NCBI GenBank assembly: GCA_028280445.1
Contig: JANQLU010000136.1
Location: 310,001-374,000, forward strand
Length of the DNA stretch: 64,000 bases
Source of the DNA: Pirellulaceae bacterium
Lineage (GTDB): Bacteria; Planctomycetota; Planctomycetia; Pirellulales; Pirellulaceae
Direction: 5' to 3'
The notes under the pieces were generated by a model that was given only the letters and a program-made list of their open reading frames with translations, did no database searches and was not told the origin of the DNA. Positions within the stretch are counted from its first letter, which is position 1. Each line of letters opens with the position of its first letter. The position numbers and the translations under genes were made by a program. Positions 1-7,427 of the stretch are shown one piece after another.

Positions 1-764
1 ACGTCTTACTGCCCGATGAACAACACGGGCCACTGTTTGAAAAACACATCAAGCCGCAGATGCGATCGGGGCAAGTGTTAATGGCGTGCCATGGGTTTAG
101 TTTGCACTATCGCCAAATGATTGCGCCCGAAAATGTTGCTGCATTGTTAGTCGCACCCAAAGGCGCGGGGCACATGGTGCGGACCGCTTACGAACAAGGT
201 CACGGTGTGCCCTGCCTGATCGCGTTGGGCGACAATGCCGATCAGTCAACGATGCAAATCGGATTAGCCTACGCCCAAGCCATCGGCGGAGCGCGGGCCG
301 GTGTGATTGAAACCACCATTGCCGCTGAAACCGAAACCGACTTGTTTGGCGAACAAGTTGTTTTGTGTGGCGGCGTCAGCCATTTGGTCAAATCGGCTTT
401 CCAAGTTTTGGTCGACGCGGGCTATCAGCCGGAACTTGCGTTTTTTGAATGTCTGCACGAATTAAAACTCGTGGTCGATCTGTTGCATCGCGGTGGCCTG
501 GCTTTTATGCACGAACATATTTCCAATACAGCTGAGTACGGCGACTTTACCCGTGGGTATCGTCTGATCGATGATCGCGCGCAAGCCGAGATGAAAAAAA
601 TCCTGACCGAGATTCAATCGGGAGAATTTGCCAAACAATGGCTGGCCGAGTTCGATGCTGGGTGTCCACAATTGAATCAGTTTCGTGAAGCGGAAAAAGA
701 TCTGGAAGTCGAAAAAATTGGCCAGCGACTCCGTGCTATGATGAGCGACAAAGGTACGGCTTGA
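1..764 (+). CDS. ilvC: Ketol-acid reductoisomerase, C-terminal part (5' end outside window)
   Basis: Second step of branched-chain amino acid synthesis: NADPH- and Mg-dependent isomerisation and reduction of acetohydroxy acids, in the cytoplasm. The frame is already open at the window edge (codons from position 3), so only the end of the Rossmann domain and the knotted helical domain are present. Visible family signatures are APKGAGHMVR, the metal-binding stretch ETETDLFGEQ, ECLHELKLVVDL and SNTAEYGDFTRG. The gene ends in a normal position for the class I (short) enzyme after IQSGEFAKQW. The next gene starts at the A of the stop codon, which suggests coupled translation. Identification is firm; only the start is missing. 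Confidence 0.96.
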   Translation, partial: VLLPDEQHGPLFEKHIKPQMRSGQVLMACHGFSLHYRQMIAPENVAALLVAPKGAGHMVRTAYEQGHGVPCLIALGDNADQSTMQIGLAYAQAIGGARAGVIETTIAAETETDLFGEQVVLCGGVSHLVKSAFQVLVDAGYQPELAFFECLHELKLVVDLLHRGGLAFMHEHISNTAEYGDFTRGYRLIDDRAQAEMKKILTEIQSGEFAKQWLAEFDAGCPQLNQFREAEKDLEVEKIGQRLRAMMSDKGTA

Positions 765-991
765 TGAACATCAAAAAACAAGACAAAGCGACCCATCGCA
801 ATACGTTGTTGATTTTGTTGATCGCCGCAGCGCTGGTCGTGTGGGCTACGTTGATCGGTTTAGGCAGTTACCTGTTTGCCGAAAAAACTGATTTACGCAA
901 ACCACTGATCGTTGTCGGCGTGATGGGAGCATTTTTGCTGATCTGGATGACCAGTTGGATGATGCGGCGCGTCGGATTAAACAGAAAATAA
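764..991 (+). CDS. Small two-helix membrane protein of unknown function
   Basis: A 75-residue protein whose ATG shares its A with the ilvC stop codon (TGATG), so it is probably translated with ilvC. It has a charged, Lys-rich N-terminus, a hydrophobic segment around residues 13-37, a short polar stretch and a second hydrophobic segment around residues 46-68, ending in Arg/Lys. This is the pattern of a two-pass inner-membrane protein. I do not recognise a family. A TTG one codon earlier is possible but unneeded. It is called a gene because of the tight overlap and the clear membrane topology. Confidence 0.6.
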   Translation: MNIKKQDKATHRNTLLILLIAAALVVWATLIGLGSYLFAEKTDLRKPLIVVGVMGAFLLIWMTSWMMRRVGLNRK

Positions 992-995
992 TCGA

Positions 996-1184
996 CTATT
1001 TGTTTTGCGAATTTACCGCTTGCCGCTTTCGTTTGACTTTCTGCATTCTCATATCGCGTTGCTCGGTTGCTGTTCGATACCTTTTCCGAGGGCGTGGAAC
1101 GGCAATGGCCAGGACGCCCAGAAAAATGCACAGAAACACCATTGCGACCGGCAAGGCGTAATTTTCGAGACCCAGTAAAATCAT
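996..1184 (-). CDS. Putative small single-pass membrane protein
   Basis: A 62-residue reading frame starting MILLGLENYALPVAMV, with one hydrophobic segment (about residues 8-28) followed by a basic tail beginning PRPRKRYR. Small proteins of this shape, with a helix then a PRPRKR-like tail, are familiar from planctomycete genomes as conserved hypotheticals; this is a recollection, not a search result. The frame continues upstream to a possible start near 1277, but that extension is polar and lacks a plausible start signal. It lies convergent to the preceding small gene with a four-base gap. Function unknown. Confidence 0.45.
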   Translation of the reverse strand: MILLGLENYALPVAMVFLCIFLGVLAIAVPRPRKRYRTATEQRDMRMQKVKRKRQAVNSQNK

Positions 1185-1343
1185 AACGGCTGTTTTCTTC
1201 GAATGCGTCGAAACGTGTGGATTGAACAAATCCAGTAATACTTCAATTATAGCTTGCCGACGGAAAACTGCTATCATTCTCGACCCAGATCAGATCATAA
1301 ATTGACCTTGGTGGATTTTTTTGCTTCGGATTAGAATGCCCGG

Positions 1344-1362
1344 TTGCCTGGATGACAGGCAA
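1344..1362. promoter_or_regulatory. Short perfect hairpin upstream of lpxD
   Basis: TTGCCTG, a GATGA loop, then CAGGCAA: a perfect 7-bp stem in the leader of lpxD, about 90 bases before its start. No T-run follows, so it is not a typical terminator. It could be a protein-binding dyad or chance. Confidence 0.25.
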
Positions 1363-1452
1363 TGTCGACCACGATTCGGTTGGCCAACGACCCCACTTTT
1401 CAAATTTCAATGACAGCACAAAAAGCGGATATTTTCGGAAAGGATGCTGAAA

Positions 1453-2547
1453 ATGAAAACGCTCGGCGAACTCGCCACCCTGGTTAACGGCACGCTCAGT
1501 GGCGACCCCGATCTGGAATTACTAGGAGCTGGCACCCTGCGATCATGCACCTCAACCGAAATCACTTTTTTGACAAGTGCACGCCTGACCGATCAGTTGA
1601 ATCAATCGGACGCTGGCGCATGTGTCGTTCCCATCGGGTTTACGCCTCCCAAGCAAATTCCAACGATCGCAGTCGAAGACGTTGAGGCAGCGTTTATCAG
1701 TATCGTTCGCGAAATCTATCCACCGGTTAACCGACCTAGAATCGGAGCAAGCTCCAAAGCATTCATCAGTGCTTCGGCACAGCTGGGAAAAAACGTTTCT
1801 GTTTATCCGGGTGCTTACATCGGGGATCACGTGGTGATTGGAGACAATTGCACAATCTACCCTAATGTCTGTATCCTCGAAGACTGTCGCATTGGTAACC
1901 AGGTACAAATTTTTCCCAACTCAACGCTGTACGAAAAAACCGTCGTTGGCGACAATTCCATCATTCACGCCGGAACCGTTTTAGGTTGTAACGGATTCGG
2001 CTATGAAAGCGACGTAACAGGACACCAGCCCAAAGAGCAATTGGGATTTGTTGAGGTTGGAACGGATGTTGAAATCGGAGCCAACAGCTGTATTGATCGA
2101 GGAACATTTGGCGCGACTCGAGTTGGTGACGGTTCAAAATTAGACAACATGGTTCAAGTCGCTCACAATTGCCAAATTGGTGAACACAATATTCTGTGCT
2201 CTCAAGTCGGAATTGCCGGCAGTTCGAATACTGGTCGATTTGTGGTCATGGGAGGACAGACCGGAATCGGAGATCACCTCGATATTGGTGACCGTGTGCA
2301 ACTAGGCGCTAAAACGGGTGTCAAACAAAGTATCGCACCCGGAGAGACCATGCTGGGCCTGCCCGCCATGCCAGTTCGAAGAACCATGCAAGTCTGGGCA
2401 GTCACGGCAAAGCTCCCCGAGCTGCGTTCCGAAATCAAACGCCTTGTCCGCACCATTGATGCCATGCAGGCAGAGCAACAGAAACAACACCAAACAGTGG
2501 AAATCGCTTCTGCCACCGTGCCGACCAAGGTTCAAAACGTTGCTTAA
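1453..2547 (+). CDS. lpxD: UDP-3-O-acylglucosamine N-acyltransferase LpxD
   Basis: Third step of lipid A synthesis: adds a 3-hydroxyacyl chain from acyl-ACP to the amino group of UDP-3-O-acylglucosamine. The N-terminal LpxD-type domain (about residues 1-95, MKTLGELATLVNGTLSGD) precedes a long left-handed beta-helix of hexapeptide repeats (about residues 100-310). The catalytic His lies in NMVQVAHNCQIGEHN, and CNGFGYES is also typical. An ATG three codons earlier (1444) exists, but the AGG at 1441-1443 is ideally spaced from 1453 and touches 1444, so 1453 is preferred. lpxI follows after three bases, giving a lipid A operon. Confidence 0.95.
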   Translation: MKTLGELATLVNGTLSGDPDLELLGAGTLRSCTSTEITFLTSARLTDQLNQSDAGACVVPIGFTPPKQIPTIAVEDVEAAFISIVREIYPPVNRPRIGASSKAFISASAQLGKNVSVYPGAYIGDHVVIGDNCTIYPNVCILEDCRIGNQVQIFPNSTLYEKTVVGDNSIIHAGTVLGCNGFGYESDVTGHQPKEQLGFVEVGTDVEIGANSCIDRGTFGATRVGDGSKLDNMVQVAHNCQIGEHNILCSQVGIAGSSNTGRFVVMGGQTGIGDHLDIGDRVQLGAKTGVKQSIAPGETMLGLPAMPVRRTMQVWAVTAKLPELRSEIKRLVRTIDAMQAEQQKQHQTVEIASATVPTKVQNVA

Positions 2548-2550
2548 CCC

Positions 2551-3438
2551 ATGAACCCATCAAAATCCAAAACGACCTACGGACTTTTGGCCGGGTGGGG
2601 TAAATTGCCAATTGTGGTTGCCGAGGAACTCAAACGGGCCGGGCATGATGTTGTTTGTTGCGGCATTCGCAAACATGCCGATCCCGTTCTCGCCGAAATA
2701 TGTGACGATTTCCGCTGGGTTTGCGTCACTCGATTCGGCAGACAAGTCAGGTTTTTTCGCCGACACGGCGTCGAAAACGCAACGATGGCGGGCAAGGTCT
2801 TTAAAACTTACCTGTTTGAAAAATTTGGCTGGCTGAGAAATTTTCCCGACCTGACTTTCTGGCGTTACTACTACCCCCACTTTATTGGCAAAACCAAAAA
2901 CCGAAATGACGATTCGCTGCTGTCTGAAGCCGTGAACCTGTTTGCTGACCATGGAATTCGTTTCGCACCGGCAACTGATTTTGCACCGGAGTTACTCGTG
3001 AAAAACCAAATCCTGACGCAAAAAAAATTAACCAACTATCAAAAATGTGATGTCCAGTTTGGATGGCAATTGGCCAAAGAGATGGGGCGTTTGGATGTTG
3101 GTCAAACCGTTGCCGTCAAAGGGCGCGCCGTGATTGCCATCGAAGCGGTTGAAGGAACGGATCAGTGCATCGAACGCGCCGGAACGTTGTGCGGCGCCGG
3201 AGGTTTCACAGTCGTCAAAGTGGCTAAGCCCAACCAAGATATGCGTTTTGACGTTCCCACAATCGGCATTGGCACTTTGCAAACGCTAAAAAAAGCAGGC
3301 GGTTCGGTGTTGGCAATCGAAGCCGGCAAAACCATCATGCTCGATCAGCAAGAAATGATCGAATTCGCCAACGCCAATGGCATTACCATGATTGCCTTGG
3401 ACAGCGCAACCATGGAACATTCGCTTGCCGCCGCCTAG
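2551..3438 (+). CDS. lpxI: UDP-2,3-diacylglucosamine diphosphatase LpxI (DUF1009)
   Basis: Hydrolyses UDP-2,3-diacylglucosamine to lipid X and UMP, the step done by LpxH in Enterobacteria. The 295-residue length and the N-terminal GLLAGWGKLPIVVAEELKRAG are characteristic of the LpxI family. The C-terminal half carries AVIAIEAVEGTDQCIERAG and GGFTVVKVAKPNQDMRFDVP, the conserved core. It starts three bases after lpxD, so the two lipid A steps are co-transcribed. Presence of both genes supports an outer membrane containing lipid A. Identification is firm. Confidence 0.93.
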   Translation: MNPSKSKTTYGLLAGWGKLPIVVAEELKRAGHDVVCCGIRKHADPVLAEICDDFRWVCVTRFGRQVRFFRRHGVENATMAGKVFKTYLFEKFGWLRNFPDLTFWRYYYPHFIGKTKNRNDDSLLSEAVNLFADHGIRFAPATDFAPELLVKNQILTQKKLTNYQKCDVQFGWQLAKEMGRLDVGQTVAVKGRAVIAIEAVEGTDQCIERAGTLCGAGGFTVVKVAKPNQDMRFDVPTIGIGTLQTLKKAGGSVLAIEAGKTIMLDQQEMIEFANANGITMIALDSATMEHSLAAA

Positions 3439-3446
3439 GAGTGTTT

Positions 3447-3626
3447 GGGAGGGCGAGGCTCGCGGCCGAGCCTGATCCTGTGAGCGGCAAGGCACTAGCC
3501 GCCGGTACGAAGCACCAACGAACCGGCGGCTAGCGCCTTGCCGCTCACGGGTGGTGTTGCCCATGGCTGGAAGCTCCTGCCGAGCTACGGGGACGTTGTT
3601 TGGCTCGGCTGGAGCCTCGCCTTCCC
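3447..3626. repeat. Nested palindromic repeat (family A, copy 1)
   Basis: Inner inverted repeat with 26-base arms at 3480-3505 and 3523-3548 (GTGAGCGGCAAGGCACTAGC and onward, one mismatch), nested in an outer inverted repeat at 3447-3472 and 3602-3626 (GGGAGGGCGAGGCTC type). The inner arms recur at 22071-22151 and 45367-45436. It sits between convergent lpxI and the pseudo-receiver gene, where it may stop transcription from both sides. A minus-strand frame through it encodes a REGEAPAEP-type peptide, which I regard as spurious. Confidence 0.85.
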
Positions 3627-3667
3627 GAAACCTCATTCCCAAATCATCGCCGCGAACTACCAAAAAA

Positions 3668-4015
3668 CTACTGCTGAACCGCTGCCAGGATATTCGCTAA
3701 CTCGCGCGTAAATTGCCCTCGGGTCATCACCGTTTCGAAATCCAGTTGCTGCGCCTCGAGAATTAAATCTTCGTAAACGTGCTGGGCGTACGCGATCATT
3801 CGTACATCCGACACTTCGCGGACCTGCGAAACGAGTTCCGCCACATTCAGCCCCTTGGTTTGCAAATCGACGATCACCAATTTGACTGGCTCGGTGGCCA
3901 ACAGCTTCATCAGTTTTCGATCATTCATTGCCAAATTCACGTCGACACCAATATTTCTTGCCGTTGCTGCAAGCGCACTGGTTGCCATCAAACCGGACGT
4001 CAGATGGATAATCAT
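3668..4015 (-). CDS. Receiver-like (CheY-fold) protein lacking the full acidic pocket
   Basis: A 115-residue protein starting MIIHLTSGLMATSALAATAR. The pattern of alternating hydrophobic strands and helices, with VIVDLQTKGLNVAELVSQVRE in the middle, resembles a response-regulator receiver domain. The Asp of VIVDL occupies the usual phospho-acceptor position, but the pair of acidic residues expected near the N-terminus is absent, so it is probably a pseudo-receiver. The frame extends upstream into the PII gene; the ATG at 4015 was chosen because it lies 22 bases after the PII stop codon. It is likely an operon partner of the PII gene. No output domain is present. Confidence 0.7.
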   Translation of the reverse strand: MIIHLTSGLMATSALAATARNIGVDVNLAMNDRKLMKLLATEPVKLVIVDLQTKGLNVAELVSQVREVSDVRMIAYAQHVYEDLILEAQQLDFETVMTRGQFTRELANILAAVQQ

Positions 4016-4037
4016 TGGGTGGAACCTCAAGTAATGG

Positions 4038-4385
4038 CTAAATGGCCTCTTTTCCACGTTTTTCCGGACTGAACTGAATCGCTTCGGCCAGCGGCAACAC
4101 AAATATTTTGCCATCGCCATCATTGCCGAGTTTTCCAGTTTTTGCCGCCGTTTCGATCGCGTTAATCGTCCGCTCGACATAGTCGTCGTTGACAGCAATC
4201 TCCAGGTTAATCTTCCGAAACATGGTCGCTCGCGTTTCCAGTCCGCGGGAGATAAAAACATGGTCTTCGTGACTGGCAAACTCTTGTCCGTCACTGATCG
4301 TGAGGCGGTCTACACCAATTTTTTCGAGTGCTTCGTGAACTGCTCGAAGTTTGGTGGGCTGAATAACAGCCACGATTAATTTCAT
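4038..4385 (-). CDS. Diverged PII-family signalling protein
   Basis: A 115-residue protein with clear PII architecture: MKLIVAVIQPTKLRAVHEAL at the N-terminus, the B-loop region TGKLGNDGDGKIFV, and a C-terminal EKRGKEAI. PII proteins are trimeric sensors of ATP/ADP and 2-oxoglutarate that control nitrogen metabolism. The T-loop is altered: the YRGAEY stretch of GlnB is SRGLET, so the uridylylated Tyr is missing. The B-loop has a two-residue insertion, and the basic residues of the C-loop are replaced. It is therefore a PII paralogue of uncertain ligand rather than a standard GlnB/GlnK. No amtB or glnA lies nearby; the partner is the downstream pseudo-receiver. Confidence 0.85.
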   Translation of the reverse strand: MKLIVAVIQPTKLRAVHEALEKIGVDRLTISDGQEFASHEDHVFISRGLETRATMFRKINLEIAVNDDYVERTINAIETAAKTGKLGNDGDGKIFVLPLAEAIQFSPEKRGKEAI

Positions 4386-4486
4386 GCGACAACCGCCAAT
4401 TCGATTTCAAGACAAAGTACGCAGAGGGGACCGATCTCAAACAATATCTCTCAGTCAATGGACAGACGCAAGCAATGATGAAAACA

Positions 4487-4527
4487 AAACAGGGACACCC
4501 ACAAACAAAAGGGTGTCCCTGTTTTTT
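4487..4527. terminator. Bidirectional intrinsic terminator
   Basis: A 14-bp perfect stem (AAACAGGGACACCC at 4487-4500, GGGTGTCCCTGTTT at 4511-4524) with a 10-base loop and a following T-run. It lies just downstream of the PEP-CTERM protease gene on the minus strand, where the reverse complement also ends in a T-rich tract. Confidence 0.8.
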
Positions 4528-4550
4528 TGTATCACAAATGTTTATTGAGA

Positions 4551-5453
4551 CTATACGAGATTTTTTCGGCGTCGTCCGACGACAAATACTACTCCTGTGA
4601 TGCACAGGATGACTCCGCATCCAGGCTCTGGAATCGGCACAACATTCCAACCAATGGCTGCCAGCACCAAGCGGTCGTTCTCAGAGTAAGCACGGTTGGC
4701 CGTACCTGCAGCAATCCCTGGGAACATGATGTTGTCACCAGAAACACTAAAGTCGAAATGACTGACACTCGAACCTGGTAGGAAAGTCCCTGGGGCATAC
4801 AGTTCGAGAGTCGTGCTGCCAACATCAATATGCAGGTCACCGCCGGTAAAGTCAGAGGCGTTTCCGACAAAACTGGTTCCGCTCAAAAGTCGGTTGCCAG
4901 ACCCGTCTTCGATCAAACTATCATAGACAGAACGCGTACCAAGAATTTCTGTACCGCCACTCGAATTGAACAGCGAAGCAAATCCCAAGGCATGTGTCAT
5001 TTCATGCAGGACCACTGTAAACAAATCAAACTCGCCAGCCGTTGGAGCACCTAAATCTGAATTCCAAGTCTTTCCAAAATTAATTTGTCCAGAGCCATCA
5101 TCAAATCCACCGAGAGGATCAACGCCCGTCGTGGCATGATCAAATACAAATCCGTTGGCGATTCCGGCGTTCTGAAAATAAAACGAACCCATGGATCCGA
5201 GCACACTGCTGCCAGAATCGTTGATCGATGCATTCCAAGTAATATCAACCGTTCCGTTGTGATCCACAACCGTATTGATATAGTCCGCTACTGATTGGAC
5301 CGTTGCTCGCCGTGTTGCTCCCTCTGCTGCATCATCAAACCCAAAACCACTGTTGGTGTTCACATCAACATAATTGAAATTGAATGTGATATCGGCGTGG
5401 GTTTGACCAAATGCCAGTAGCACGATGGCCACTGCACATAAAAATCGCCTCAT
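4551..5453 (-). CDS. Secreted PEP-CTERM zinc metalloprotease-like protein
   Basis: A 300-residue exported protein. Residues 1-20 form a signal peptide ending QTHA. The middle part holds HEMTHALGFASL (about residues 152-163), an HExxHxxGF zinc site of the metzincin type, so a secreted endopeptidase is likely. The C-terminus has a proline-glutamate turn (VPIPEPG), a hydrophobic helix and a basic RRRKN end, which is a PEP-CTERM sorting signal for exosortase processing at the envelope. I recall a PEP-CTERM metalloprotease family with this arrangement, but the substrate is unknown. A terminator follows immediately. It is transcribed away from the phosphotransferase gene. Confidence 0.85.
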   Translation of the reverse strand: MRRFLCAVAIVLLAFGQTHADITFNFNYVDVNTNSGFGFDDAAEGATRRATVQSVADYINTVVDHNGTVDITWNASINDSGSSVLGSMGSFYFQNAGIANGFVFDHATTGVDPLGGFDDGSGQINFGKTWNSDLGAPTAGEFDLFTVVLHEMTHALGFASLFNSSGGTEILGTRSVYDSLIEDGSGNRLLSGTSFVGNASDFTGGDLHIDVGSTTLELYAPGTFLPGSSVSHFDFSVSGDNIMFPGIAAGTANRAYSENDRLVLAAIGWNVVPIPEPGCGVILCITGVVFVVGRRRKNLV

Positions 5454-5699
5454 CGTTGCCCCCCCAAGAGTACGTCAAGATGAAAATTTCACTGTCTAGC
5501 TTAGTCAATCTGTCCGTGGCGCCAATTTGCTAAAATCCAATTTTGTCGATTGTGAAGGAACAATCGCGTTTTACCGGTCTCGTTTGTTAAAATTCTGTTG
5601 AAAAAGTGTCAGTATTTGTGAGCCATGATTGCATGCATTGGGCTGATTGGCCACCAATATTTCTGCTTAGCCACCTACACGAGGGGCCAATAAACGACC

Positions 5700-6734
5700 A
5701 TGGTCCACCTGCCTGCAAATTTGTTTCAGTATTGGCCGATTCTCGAAGGTCATTTGGCTCGTGACTTGGGAAACCACGGAGGATTCAGTGGGTCTAACCT
5801 GTGGCAAGTTTCGTCAACTCACGGAGATTATTTATTGCGACGCTGGCCAAGAGGACAGGACAAATCGCGATTAATTTGGATTCACCAGACCATTGGACAT
5901 GTGAACCAATGTTTTCGTTCGGAAAACACGCCCATTAAATTGGCTGTACCAATAGCATGTCGAAACGGACAAACCATCGTCGAACACGGTGGGTATTTGT
6001 TTCAAGTCGAACCGTGGCTCGATGGACAATCTTGCTCCACTCCCACGAATCAACAGCTGCAATTAGCGATGGCTTCATTGGCACGATTTCACAACGCTTC
6101 AAAAACGGCAGGCTGTAAACTAGCTCAACCGCCAACGATCGCAATTCGACTCACTCGTGCGGCTGAGCTCAAGTCGCTGACAGAAACGAAAATCAAAGAG
6201 TCCGCTATTCATTTGCCATCCGATTTAAAGACGTCATTGCTAACTGTGGCAATCCAAGTCTGTCGCAGCTTTCACAGACACGTACACCGAATTGAGATAG
6301 AATTAAATTCCGTTGGACACCAGCGGTTGGAGTTGATCCCTTGCTTGCGAGATATCTGGTACGCCCATGTGTTGTTCCAGAACGACGATGAACGTGTCGG
6401 GTTGATCGATTATGGCGCGATGAAGTTTGATTATTTTGGAACTGATGTCGCGCGATTGGCTGGAAGTTTTGGCTGCGATCCCGATCGTTGGGATTTGGCG
6501 TTGCAAAGTTATTGGAAATTTCGAGACTGCCAGCCAGAAATCGCTCATACTGATGAAAAACTGATTCGTATCATCGACCGCGCGAGCACGCTGATTTCAC
6601 CGATGAACTGGATTGACTGGGTTTTCATCGAAAATCGAGAATTCCAGCAGCATGACGTGATTGTCCAACGGGTCGTAGAATATGCAGAGCGCATGCAGTT
6701 TTGGGAAGATTCGACTTCAGAAATCCGATACTGA
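5700..6734 (+). CDS. APH/choline-kinase-like phosphotransferase family protein
   Basis: A 344-residue cytoplasmic protein with the fold pattern of aminoglycoside phosphotransferases. GGFSGSNLWQV near residue 30 is the nucleotide-loop region, and a hinge-like YLFQVEPWLDG lies near residue 100. CLRDIWYAHVLF (about residues 216-227) corresponds to the catalytic loop and VGLIDYGA to the metal-binding DFG-like motif. The usual catalytic-loop HGDxHxxN is reduced: Asp is kept, but the metal-binding Asn is His. It may phosphorylate a small molecule such as a sugar or amino alcohol, or be inactive. Substrate cannot be inferred from the neighbours. It precedes the DsbD-type genes by about 70 bases. Confidence 0.75.
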   Translation: MVHLPANLFQYWPILEGHLARDLGNHGGFSGSNLWQVSSTHGDYLLRRWPRGQDKSRLIWIHQTIGHVNQCFRSENTPIKLAVPIACRNGQTIVEHGGYLFQVEPWLDGQSCSTPTNQQLQLAMASLARFHNASKTAGCKLAQPPTIAIRLTRAAELKSLTETKIKESAIHLPSDLKTSLLTVAIQVCRSFHRHVHRIEIELNSVGHQRLELIPCLRDIWYAHVLFQNDDERVGLIDYGAMKFDYFGTDVARLAGSFGCDPDRWDLALQSYWKFRDCQPEIAHTDEKLIRIIDRASTLISPMNWIDWVFIENREFQQHDVIVQRVVEYAERMQFWEDSTSEIRY

Positions 6735-6804
6735 CGTTGAGGCCGACCTCTCGGCAGTGGTATTTTGTACTGATCTGGCAGTTTGGGTAGACTTAGGCAG
6801 TATT

Positions 6805-7308
6805 ATGAAATCAAAAATAAAACTCTTGATGGGCATTTCGGCTGCATGCTTGGTCATGCAGACGACGGTTATTGCTCAAAACGAAAAAAAACCCGTTTCT
6901 TTTTCCGCTGAATTCAAATTAGCAGAAGGAACAAAATCGGGCATTCTGATCATCAAATCCAAGATGGCGAAAAAGCACTACATCTACGCTTTGACTCAGA
7001 AAAAAGTACCCCCTCCAACAAAAATCAAGATCGAAGCGTCGAAATCACACAAGATCGAGGGGAAATTCAAGGCCAACAAAAAACCGACAGTCATCGAGAA
7101 AGATGAGATTTTTAACAATCGGATCGAAAAACACTACGGTGAAGTCGCCTTTGCGGCACCGTTTTCCGTATCCGGTAACCCGAAATCGATCAAAGTTCCT
7201 ATTACAATTATTGGGCAAGTTTGCAGTGACGAAACTTGTACTTTGCTCCGAGAAAAAATCGTTGCCAAGTTTGGCGGATACTACAAACCCGCAAAAAACA
7301 AGAAGTAG
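6805..7308 (+). CDS. Stand-alone DsbD N-terminal-domain-like periplasmic protein
   Basis: A 167-residue protein with a signal peptide (residues 1-24, ending in VIAQ). The remainder matches the layout of a DsbD alpha-type immunoglobulin-like domain: SFSAEFKLAEGTKSGILIIK, then YIYALTQ, and a Cys pair in GQVCSDETCT near residue 137. In DsbD the equivalent domain passes electrons from the membrane domain to periplasmic partners. The same domain occurs twice in the gene that follows, so this is a detached paralogue and a likely electron-acceptor partner of it. ATG at 6805 is chosen because it directly precedes the signal peptide; an upstream extension would overlap the phosphotransferase gene. Confidence 0.8.
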   Translation: MKSKIKLLMGISAACLVMQTTVIAQNEKKPVSFSAEFKLAEGTKSGILIIKSKMAKKHYIYALTQKKVPPPTKIKIEASKSHKIEGKFKANKKPTVIEKDEIFNNRIEKHYGEVAFAAPFSVSGNPKSIKVPITIIGQVCSDETCTLLREKIVAKFGGYYKPAKNKK

Positions 7309-7427
7309 CGATCCTTGCGTGTAAGGATTCACAACGACAGACGTCACCCAAAATCACTTGGCAGATTTCAGCCCTCGATGTCGCATAAACAATATTCAAA
7401 CGACACCTTTTATCGAAAAACACCGTC

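Noticed and set aside
3286..3663. Minus-strand frame with a REGEAPAEP-type peptide overlapping lpxI and the family A repeat
   Set aside because: It runs through palindromic repeat and antisense to lpxI. Similar peptides arise wherever this repeat is translated, so it is a repeat artefact.
5454..5699. tRNA or small RNA gene in the spacer
   Set aside because: No T-loop (GTTCRA) or cloverleaf-capable sequence was found here or in other spacers.
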